The notes under the pieces were generated by a model, which worked only from the letters and a program-made list of their open reading frames with translations, did not search any database and was not told the DNA's origin. The position numbers and the translations under genes were made by a program. Shown here in pieces: positions 1 through 6,277 of a DNA stretch of 10,376 nucleotides (positions are counted from its first letter, which is position 1; the number at the start of each line of letters is the position of its first letter). This stretch comes from Verrucomicrobiota bacterium (GTDB lineage: Bacteria; Verrucomicrobiota; Verrucomicrobiia; Opitutales; Opitutaceae), in assembly GCA_023446865.1 (NCBI GenBank), contig JAEXPL010000336.1, positions 1 to 10,376 on the forward strand, given 5' to 3'.

Positions 1-1642
1 GCTCGCCGGCGCGGGCGGCCTCGATGGCGGCGTTGAGCGCGAGCAGGTCGGTCTGCCGCGCGATCTCCTCGATGATCGAGATCTTCTGCGCGATGTCCTT
101 CATCGCCTTCACCGTCTGCGCGACGGAGGTGCCGGCCTCGGTGGCGTCCTGCGCGGCCTTGGTCGAGATCTTCTCGGTCTGGCGGGCGTTCTCCGTGTTC
201 TGCTGGATCGAGGCGGTGGACTCCTCCATCGAGGCGGAGACCTCCTCGACGCTGGCGGCTTGCTCGGACGAGCCGGTGGAAAGGGTCTGCGCGGTGGCGG
301 TCATCTCCTCGCTGCCGGCGGAGACGTTCTCGGCGGCGGAGCGCACGTTGGCGACCACATCGCGCAGATTCGTCACCATCTTCTGGAGGGCGAGGCCGAG
401 GGTGTCCTTGTCGCTGGAAAGCTTCACCTCGTGCCGCAGGTCGCCGTCGCCGATCTGGACAGCGAGCTTGGCCTTCGTGTCGAGCGCCTCGGCCATGCCG
501 TTGGCGGCGACCGAGAGTTCGCCGATCTCGTCCTTGCTGTCGACGGCGACGCGGGCGGAGAGGTCGCCGATGGCAATCTGGCCGAGGCCGTTGACGAGTT
601 GGTTGACCGGGCCGGTGATCATGCGGGTGATGACGATGCCGAGGACGATCGCGAGGCCGACACAGACGATGCAGCCGACGATCAGCACGGTGGAGGCGGT
701 GGCGAGGGAGGCGGCGGCGCCCTCGGCCGACTCGGTGGTCGCCGTCATGTTGAAGGCGGCGGTGTCCTGCGCGGCCTTGAGGACCTCGTCGCCGGTGGCG
801 CCGCGGCGCTTGCCGAGTTCCTCGCGGGCCAGCCAGTTGGCGAGGTAGCTCTCCATGCCCTTGAGATAGGCGTCGCCGCAGGCGCGAGTTTCGGCGATCT
901 GGCGCAGGTTCACGTCTTGGCGCGTGATGGACTTCAGCTCGTCGAGGGTGGCGTTGATCTTCGCAAAGGCCTTCATCGTCTCCTTGAAATGGTCCGGATC
1001 GCGGGTGCCGATCGACTTCCACGCGCCGACACGCACCTCATTGCCGAGATCCACGATCTCGTTGACCATCGCGATCTTGCGGGCGCGTTCCAGAAGCTTC
1101 GCCTCGGTGAGCTTCTCGGCGAGGGCGGCGCCGACGTCCTTCTCCAGCGCCTCCTCCTGCGACTTGAGGAACTCGAAGCAGGTGCGCATGTAGGCGGCGG
1201 CGGCGGTGTTCATCGCGGCCGTGTCCTTGTCCAGCGCTTCGTTGAGCTTCACCGTCTCGTCCACGAGACGCTCGTAGGCGAGGGCCTTCTCCTCAGCCAG
1301 CTTGGCGTTGGCGGCGAGCACCTTGAGGTCGTTCTTCGCGGCGTGCTCGGAGGCGTCGCGGATGAACTTCTTCACCTCCGCGAGCTCGGCCCGGCCCTTG
1401 TCGAGGTAGCCCTTCTCGTCGGTAAAGGCATAGCCGCGAATCTCATACATCGTCTTGAGCGCGTTGCGCTCCACGTTGTTGGCCACGGCGACGGCGGGAA
1501 CGTTCTTGGTGGCGAGCGTGTCCGCCACGGCCTTGACCCTGGCCATATTGAAGATGGCGAGCGCCCCCAGGATGAGGGTGAGAGCGGAGATGGTGAGGAA
1601 CGAGCCGTTGAGCTTCATTCCGAGTTTCAGGTTCTTGAACAT
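1..1642 (-). CDS. Methyl-accepting chemotaxis protein (3' end cut by window edge)
   Basis: Membrane chemoreceptor that would control CheA through CheW; 547 residues are visible. The ATG at 1642-1640 has a good AGGAG site five bases upstream. TM1 is about residues 13-33. A mostly helical periplasmic region of about 280 residues (34-313) follows, larger than a single four-helix bundle and compatible with a helical bimodular (HBM)-type ligand domain, though that subtype is inferred. TM2 is about 314-338, then a HAMP domain (about 339-391, with the DEIGEL motif) and a long cytoplasmic coiled coil. Glutamate-rich stretches such as ASVEEVSASMEES (near residue 460) look like methylation helices. The window ends within the diagnostic hairpin tip, QTDLLALNAAIEAARAGE, so the returning helix and any C-terminal CheR/CheB tether are missing. 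The ligand is unknown. It is divergent from the haem-containing hybrid kinase, about 470 bases away. Confidence 0.95.
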   Translation of the reverse strand, partial: MFKNLKLGMKLNGSFLTISALTLILGALAIFNMARVKAVADTLATKNVPAVAVANNVERNALKTMYEIRGYAFTDEKGYLDKGRAELAEVKKFIRDASEHAAKNDLKVLAANAKLAEEKALAYERLVDETVKLNEALDKDTAAMNTAAAAYMRTCFEFLKSQEEALEKDVGAALAEKLTEAKLLERARKIAMVNEIVDLGNEVRVGAWKSIGTRDPDHFKETMKAFAKINATLDELKSITRQDVNLRQIAETRACGDAYLKGMESYLANWLAREELGKRRGATGDEVLKAAQDTAAFNMTATTESAEGAAASLATASTVLIVGCIVCVGLAIVLGIVITRMITGPVNQLVNGLGQIAIGDLSARVAVDSKDEIGELSVAANGMAEALDTKAKLAVQIGDGDLRHEVKLSSDKDTLGLALQKMVTNLRDVVANVRSAAENVSAGSEEMTATAQTLSTGSSEQAASVEEVSASMEESTASIQQNTENARQTEKISTKAAQDATEAGTSVAQTVKAMKDIAQKISIIEEIARQTDLLALNAAIEAARAGE

Positions 1643-1647
1643 GATTG

Positions 1648-1652
1648 CTCCT
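1648..1652 (-). promoter_or_regulatory. Ribosome binding site of the chemoreceptor gene
   Basis: On the minus strand AGGAG stands five bases before the ATG at 1642. It is a near-consensus Shine-Dalgarno sequence and fixes the chemoreceptor start. Confidence 0.75.
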
Positions 1653-1678
1653 ATTTCGAGGGTCTTTGGCGTTTGGGA

Positions 1679-1801
1679 TTACTGGAAAAATTCGACCGCA
1701 CCGGTCGCGCGGTCGTACGTGGCGGCGACGACCTTCGCGTGTCCGGCCTTCACGGCTTCACCGCGGATCCGGGCGCGGCCGGCGATCACGCGCCGGCGAG
1801 C
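1679..1801 (-). pseudogene. Possible C-terminal remnant of a beta-carbonic anhydrase-like gene
   Basis: The minus-strand frame ending at the TAA at 1681-1679 reads KVVAATYDRATGAVEFF just before its stop. That fits the usual C-terminal pattern of beta-carbonic anhydrases: a helix, then a short lysine/valine strand, a YD-x-x-TG turn and a final V-x-F strand close to the stop. The preceding ARIRGEAVKAGHA fits the helix before it. Further upstream the frame becomes arginine- and proline-rich, and none of the zinc-binding motifs (CxDSR, HxxC) are visible, so no functional enzyme can be encoded. It lies 36 bases upstream of the chemoreceptor start on the same strand. The alternative is a chance resemblance in a short open frame; the call rests on remembered family pattern, not an alignment. 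Confidence 0.3.
1686..1715 (-). terminator. Possible intrinsic terminator or leader hairpin upstream of the chemoreceptor
   Basis: Perfect 7-bp GC-rich arms at 1693-1699 and 1709-1715 enclose a 9-base loop. On the minus strand the stem is followed by AA and then five T residues (1690-1686). It would end transcripts coming from the right, about 45 bases before the chemoreceptor ATG, or act as a leader attenuator. The T run is short and the hairpin overlaps the possible carbonic anhydrase remnant, so it may be incidental. Confidence 0.3.
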
Positions 1802-1868
1802 GACGGTCGAGGCCACGCAAGACCTGCGGTGGCGGCGGGGTTCATCCTCCCCGCCGTCGGCACGACAG

Positions 1869-1885
1869 TCCGGTACCGGATCCGG
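1869..1885. repeat. Overlapping palindromes TCCGGTACCGGATCCGG
   Basis: A perfect 12-bp palindrome (TCCGGTACCGGA, 1869-1880) overlaps a perfect 10-bp palindrome (CCGGATCCGG, 1876-1885). It lies in the middle of the divergent intergenic region. It could be an operator for a dimeric regulator; no function is shown by sequence alone. Confidence 0.4.
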
Positions 1886-1977
1886 CGTGATACGGTCTGC
1901 TGCATAGGCAGAAGGCGGCATAGGCCGAGTCTATCGGCATTCGCCCCCCGGGCTTGCGGCAGGAAAACCCTTAAGGT

Positions 1978-1998
1978 CTGTCCGGAATCTCCGGACAG
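1978..1998. repeat. Inverted repeat with 9-bp perfect arms (operator-like)
   Basis: CTGTCCGGA (1978-1986) and TCCGGACAG (1990-1998) are exact reverse complements separated by three bases. The arms share the TCCGG core with the palindrome at 1869-1885. No T run follows on either strand, so a terminator is unlikely; a binding site for a dimeric regulator is the simpler reading. It sits about 40 bases upstream of the possible sigma-54 site, a position where an activator or repressor could work. Confidence 0.45.
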
Positions 1999-2037
1999 CG
2001 GTCGGCGGCCAATCCTGCGCGCCCTGACCGTGAAAAA

Positions 2038-2053
2038 AGGTCTCAAATTTGCT
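2038..2053 (+). promoter_or_regulatory. Possible sigma-54 (-24/-12) promoter for the kinase operon
   Basis: AGGTCTCAAATTTGCT keeps the GG and GC dinucleotides exactly ten bases apart and has a good -12 element (TTTGCT), but matches the -24 element poorly beyond GG. Transcription would start near 2064, leaving a leader of about 45 bases before the GTG at 2110. A GG-N10-GC match is easily found by chance in GC-rich DNA, though this is one of the few AT-richer stretches here. Confidence 0.3.
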
Positions 2054-2096
2054 CCCGTATCATCCGATCATACTCTCGCACCCGTCTCCGACACCC

Positions 2097-2101
2097 GGGA
2101 G
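2097..2101 (+). promoter_or_regulatory. Ribosome binding site supporting the GTG start of the haem kinase
   Basis: GGGAG lies eight bases before the GTG at 2110. The rival ATG at 2125 has GGAG only three bases upstream, which is too close to work well, so the GTG start is preferred. The choice changes the protein by five residues before the membrane anchor. Confidence 0.55.
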
Positions 2102-2109
2102 ACTGCACA

Positions 2110-5100
2110 GTGGAACTGGAGCCTATGCCGTCCCCGACAACGTACGCCCGCCGCAGTCGCCTGCTCACGAAACTCGCCCTCCTCGCCGGGGGGGGCGCCC
2201 TCGCTTGGACCATTCTCATCGGCTGCTCGCTCTGGTTCTCGCTCCGAGGCCACCGGGCCGAGGCCGAGGCCTACGCACGCTCCGAGGCACAGGCCTCCTT
2301 CCAGAAGGATGTGCTCTTCCGCCGCTGGATCTCGCTGCAGGGCGGCGTCTATGTGCCCCCGACCGACGCGACACCACCCAACCCCTACCTTGCCGACCTG
2401 CCCCAGCGCGACGTAGTCACCACCACCGGCCAGACGCTGACTCTGATCAACCCCGCGTACCTGACCCGCATGGTCCACGAACTCGGCCAAACCGAGTACG
2501 GGACCCGCGCCCATCTCACCAGCCTCCAGCCCCTGCGCCCCGAGAACGCCGCCGACGCATGGGAGGCCGCAGCACTCCGCGCCTTCGAGAAGGGCGCGCG
2601 CGAGGTGGTGCAGGTCGTCACCGACCGCGGCGAGCCGGCGCTGCGCCTCATGCGGCCCTTCGTCACCGAGACCAGCTGCCTGAAATGCCACGCCGCCCAA
2701 GGGTACCGGGAAGGCGACATCCGCGGCGGCCTCAGCACCAGCGTTGCGCTCGCCCCCTACTACGCCGCCGCCCGGCAGGAGGATCGCACCGACATTTTCT
2801 TCCACGCCCTGTTACTCGTGGCCGGGCTCGGCGGCATCGTCGGCGGGCACCACTTCCTGCGCCGGGCGATCAGAGCCCAGGAAGGCGCGCACCTCGCGCT
2901 CGCCGAGACCGAACGCCGCAACCGCCAACTGGTCGAGCAGCTCCCGCTCGTCGCCGTCACCTGCACCCTCGACGGCACCGTCACCTACGCCAACCCCGCT
3001 CTGCAGGCGCTCAGCGGCCGCCCCGCCGAACGCAGCATCGGCCTGAACTTCTTCGAGACCTTCGTGCCCCGCGCCCAGCGCCCCGCCGCCGAAGAAGTCT
3101 TCAACCGGCTGCTGCGCGGGCGCGACCCCAGCACCACCTCGGTCGGCCACCTCGTCGACCACGCCGGCGCGGACCGGCTCGTGTCCTGGGTCCACACCTT
3201 GGTCTCCGACTCCGCCGGCACGCCCGTGGGCGTCACCAGCCTCGGCGAGGACATCACCACCCGCAACGCCGAGGACCTCCACCTGCGGCTGCTCTCCTGC
3301 GCCGTCGAGCAGAGCCCGGCCGTCGTCGTCATCACCGATGCGAAGGGGACGATCGAATACGTCAACGCCCGCTTCTCGGCGGTCACCGGCTACACCGCCG
3401 CCGAGGCCATCGGCCAACATACGCGCCTGCTCTCCTCCGGCGAGGCGCCCAAGGAATTCTACGCGGGTCTGTGGACCACGATCCTCGCCGGGCAGGAGTG
3501 GCGCGGCGTGTTCCACAACCGCCGCAAGAATGGCGAGCTCTTCTGGGAGGACGCCCACATCAGCCCCGTGCGCGACAGCTCGGGCGCCATCGTGCGCTTC
3601 ATCGCCATCAAGGAGGACATCACCGCCCGCCGCCACACCGAGCAGGCCCTCGCCGAGAGCGAGCAACGCTTCCGCTCCCTCATCGAGCACGCCCCGGTCG
3701 CGGTCGTCGTCCACAACATCAACCAGTGCCTCTACGCCAACCCCGCCGCCCTGCGGCTCTTCGGCTACGACGAGCGGGCCGCCGTCGCCGGCATCGACAT
3801 CCGCCTGCACATCCACCCCACCTCGCTGGACAGCGTGCTCGAACGGCATGCCCACGCCGCCGCCGGCGGCACCAACCCGCCCGCGGAACTCGAACTGCGC
3901 CGCAACGACGGTTCCCGCCTCACCTGCGAGTCCATCGCCACGCGTATCGCGTTCAACGGCCAGCCCGCCACCCTCGCCCTCATCGTCGATATCACCGAAC
4001 GGCGCCAGATGGTCGCCGCCCTCGAGGAGAGCGAAGCCCGTTACCGCACCCTCGTCGAGGTCGCGCCGGTCGCCATCTTCTCCCTCGTCCACGGCCGATT
4101 CACCTACGCCAACCCCGCCGCCGCCCGCCTCCTTGGCTCCGCCCAACCCGCCGCCCTCGTCGGCTCCAACATCTGGCAACACCTCCACGCCCATGCGCTC
4201 GACGCCCTCACCGGTCTGCTCACCCGTGCCGAGGCCGGCGCCGAGGCCGCCGCCACCGAGCTGCGGTTCCAGCGCCCGGACCGCTCGGGCGTCGTCTGCT
4301 CCGCCGTGGCCGTGTCCGTCGCCTTCGGCAGCCAGTCGGCCGTGCTCGTGCTCGCCTCCGACATCACCGAACGCAAACGCCTCGAGGACGCCCTGCGCGA
4401 AAACGAGGCGCGCATGCGCGAGACGCTCGAGAACACCAACGCCGGCTATTTCCTCCTCGATTCCCACGACTGCCTCCGCCACGCCAACAGCGCCCTGCTC
4501 CACATGCTCGACCAACCGTCGCTCGAAGCGGCACGCGGCAAACCCTTCGTGGAGCTGTTGAGCGAGAACACCCGCCCGGGCGCGGTCGAGTTTCTCCAGC
4601 GCCTGGCCTGCGGCGAGGAGTACGTCGGTGGCGAGTTCCGCACGGTCCGGGCCAACGGATCCCTCGCCCATCTCAACTTCACCGCACATCTCGTGCGCGC
4701 CGGCGGCCAGCTGACCGGCTGCGAGGGCTTCGTCCTCGACACCACCGAGGCCCACAGCAGCGAGGAACGTTACCAGATGCTCTTCGCCCAGATGCTCGAC
4801 GGCTTCGCCCTGCACGAGATCGTATGCGATGCGGAAGGACGGCCGGTCGACTACCGTTACCTCGCTGCCAATCCCTCCTTCGAGAAGATCATCGGCCGCC
4901 CGGCCGCCGCCCTCGTCGGCCGGCGCGTGAGCGAGGTCTTTCCGCGGATCGATGAGAAGTGGATCGAGCGCTTCGGGCGCATCGCCCTCACCGGCACGCC
5001 GGGACGTTTCGACGATTTCTCCGCCGAGGCCGACCGCCATCTCGAAGTCGTGGCCTTCCAGCCGTCGCCGGGCCGGTTCGCCTGCCTCGTGCGCGACATC

Positions 5101-6273
5101 ACCGAGAAGCACCGGCTCGAACAGCAACTCCTGCAGGCGCAGAAGATGGAGGCCGTCGGCCAGCTCGCCGGCGGCGTCGCCCACGACTACAACAACATCC
5201 TCGTGGCGATCCTGATGAACCTCTCGATCCTGCGCACCGAGGCCAACCTGCGGCCCGAGACCGTCGAGTCGCTGCAGGAGCTCGAGCGCGAGGCCAAGCG
5301 CGCAGCCGCGCTCACCCGCCAGCTGCTCGTGTTCAGCCGGCGGCAGGCGATGCAGCCGGCGCGGATCGAGTTCAACGACCAGCTCGACCACATGCTCAAG
5401 ATGCTCCGCCGCCTCCTCGGCGAGCAGATCGAGATCGAGACCGTGCTCGCCCCGGATCTCCCGCCGGTCTTCGCCGATCCCGGGATGCTCGACCAGGTCG
5501 TGATGAACCTCTGCGTCAACGCCCGCGACGCGATGCCCGCCGGCGGACGCCTCCGGATTTCCACCACGCCGGCCGTCTTTGCCGGCCCGACCGCCATCCA
5601 TCCCGAAGCGCAGCCCGGCAGCTTCATGGCGCTCGCCGTGTCCGACACCGGGTGCGGCATGGACCCCGCCACCCTCCGGCGGCTCTTCGAGCCGTTCTTC
5701 ACCACCAAGGAGCCCGGCAAGGGCACCGGCCTGGGGCTCGCCACCGTGTTCAGCATCGTCAAACAACACAAGGGATGGATCGAGGTCGAGAGCGCCCCCG
5801 GCAAGGGCAGCACCTTCCGCGTCTACCTGCCCTTCGCCCCGGGCGAGAGCGAACCGTCCGCGCCGGCCCCGCGCCCGGCATCGGCCGCCACCAACGGCAC
5901 CGAGACCATCCTCCTCGTCGAGGACGACGACGTCTCGCGCCAGACCATGAGCCTCACGCTGCGCCGCGACGGCTACCACGTCCTCGCGGCCCGCAACGTC
6001 GCCGAGGCTCTCGCCCTCTGGCACGGCTCGCACCCACCCATCGCCGCCCTGATCACCGATATCGTCATGCCCGGCGGCCACAACGGCCTCGAGCTCGCCC
6101 AGCAGTTGCGCGCCACCCAGCCCGACCTGAGCATCATCGTGATCTCCGGATACAGCGACGACGCCGCGCGCACCGCGCCGGTCGTGCCCGGCGCCGCCTA
6201 CCTGGCCAAGCCCTTCGACTACAATACCCTCACCCAAGCCCTCCGCACCAGCCTCGCCCATCACCGCCGGTAA
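2110..6273 (+). CDS. Hybrid sensor histidine kinase with periplasmic c-haem (Tll0287-like/DUF3365) domain and six PAS domains
   Basis: A 1387-residue membrane hybrid kinase. After a basic N-terminus comes TM1 (about 22-45), then a periplasmic Tll0287-like (DUF3365) domain (about 50-220) with the family's SLxPLRPENAADAWE stretch (138-152) and haem-attachment motif C190-L-K-C193-H194 followed by GYREGDIRGG. TM2 is about 229-250. Six PAS domains follow at roughly 268-385, 393-507, 516-632, 640-756, 766-880 and 887-1000, most ending in a D-I-T-E/T/A motif. HisKA has H1025 in GGVAHDYNN; HATPase_c has N-box N1133/N1137, G1 D1179-T-G-C-G, FEPFFTTK, and G2 from G1203 (GKGTGLGL). A Pro/Ala linker leads to the receiver (1265-1383) with E1271-D1272-D1273, phosphoacceptor D1317 and K1367. 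All catalytic residues look intact. Family knowledge suggests redox or gas sensing by the haem; the actual signal is unknown. It is first in an operon with the next kinase. Confidence 0.95.
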   Translation: MELEPMPSPTTYARRSRLLTKLALLAGGGALAWTILIGCSLWFSLRGHRAEAEAYARSEAQASFQKDVLFRRWISLQGGVYVPPTDATPPNPYLADLPQRDVVTTTGQTLTLINPAYLTRMVHELGQTEYGTRAHLTSLQPLRPENAADAWEAAALRAFEKGAREVVQVVTDRGEPALRLMRPFVTETSCLKCHAAQGYREGDIRGGLSTSVALAPYYAAARQEDRTDIFFHALLLVAGLGGIVGGHHFLRRAIRAQEGAHLALAETERRNRQLVEQLPLVAVTCTLDGTVTYANPALQALSGRPAERSIGLNFFETFVPRAQRPAAEEVFNRLLRGRDPSTTSVGHLVDHAGADRLVSWVHTLVSDSAGTPVGVTSLGEDITTRNAEDLHLRLLSCAVEQSPAVVVITDAKGTIEYVNARFSAVTGYTAAEAIGQHTRLLSSGEAPKEFYAGLWTTILAGQEWRGVFHNRRKNGELFWEDAHISPVRDSSGAIVRFIAIKEDITARRHTEQALAESEQRFRSLIEHAPVAVVVHNINQCLYANPAALRLFGYDERAAVAGIDIRLHIHPTSLDSVLERHAHAAAGGTNPPAELELRRNDGSRLTCESIATRIAFNGQPATLALIVDITERRQMVAALEESEARYRTLVEVAPVAIFSLVHGRFTYANPAAARLLGSAQPAALVGSNIWQHLHAHALDALTGLLTRAEAGAEAAATELRFQRPDRSGVVCSAVAVSVAFGSQSAVLVLASDITERKRLEDALRENEARMRETLENTNAGYFLLDSHDCLRHANSALLHMLDQPSLEAARGKPFVELLSENTRPGAVEFLQRLACGEEYVGGEFRTVRANGSLAHLNFTAHLVRAGGQLTGCEGFVLDTTEAHSSEERYQMLFAQMLDGFALHEIVCDAEGRPVDYRYLAANPSFEKIIGRPAAALVGRRVSEVFPRIDEKWIERFGRIALTGTPGRFDDFSAEADRHLEVVAFQPSPGRFACLVRDITEKHRLEQQLLQAQKMEAVGQLAGGVAHDYNNILVAILMNLSILRTEANLRPETVESLQELEREAKRAAALTRQLLVFSRRQAMQPARIEFNDQLDHMLKMLRRLLGEQIEIETVLAPDLPPVFADPGMLDQVVMNLCVNARDAMPAGGRLRISTTPAVFAGPTAIHPEAQPGSFMALAVSDTGCGMDPATLRRLFEPFFTTKEPGKGTGLGLATVFSIVKQHKGWIEVESAPGKGSTFRVYLPFAPGESEPSAPAPRPASAATNGTETILLVEDDDVSRQTMSLTLRRDGYHVLAARNVAEALALWHGSHPPIAALITDIVMPGGHNGLELAQQLRATQPDLSIIVISGYSDDAARTAPVVPGAAYLAKPFDYNTLTQALRTSLAHHRR

Positions 6274-6277
6274 CCCC

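Larger units (their letters stand above)
1643..2109. other. Divergent intergenic region between chemoreceptor and haem kinase
   Basis: About 470 bases with no convincing intact gene. It must hold the promoters of both divergent genes. It contains a minus-strand fragment resembling a carbonic anhydrase C-terminus (1679-1801), a hairpin followed by a T run on the minus strand (1686-1715), palindromes built on TCCGG (1869-1885 and 1978-1998), a CCTTAAGG palindrome (1969-1976), and an AT-richer stretch (about 2031-2075) with a possible sigma-54 site. Small open frames on both strands here show no recognisable protein character apart from the fragment described. I found no clear sigma-70 promoter for either gene. 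Confidence 0.7.

Noticed and set aside
1978..1998. Intrinsic terminator at the 9-bp inverted repeat
   Set aside because: No T run follows the hairpin on either strand, and the location between divergent genes does not call for a terminator.
1786..2046. An 86-codon minus-strand frame in the divergent intergenic region
   Set aside because: Arg/Pro-rich translation with no recognisable similarity or ribosome binding site, and it overlaps the palindromic elements.
260..2416. A 718-codon plus-strand frame spanning the chemoreceptor and intergenic region
   Set aside because: It is antisense to the chemoreceptor and merely stays open through GC-rich intergenic DNA. The composition is His/Gly/Leu-rich and no domain is visible.
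2049..4955. A 968-codon plus-strand frame overlapping the haem kinase
   Set aside because: The product is an Arg/Pro/His-rich shadow with no recognisable fold, lying inside a gene with clear domain order.
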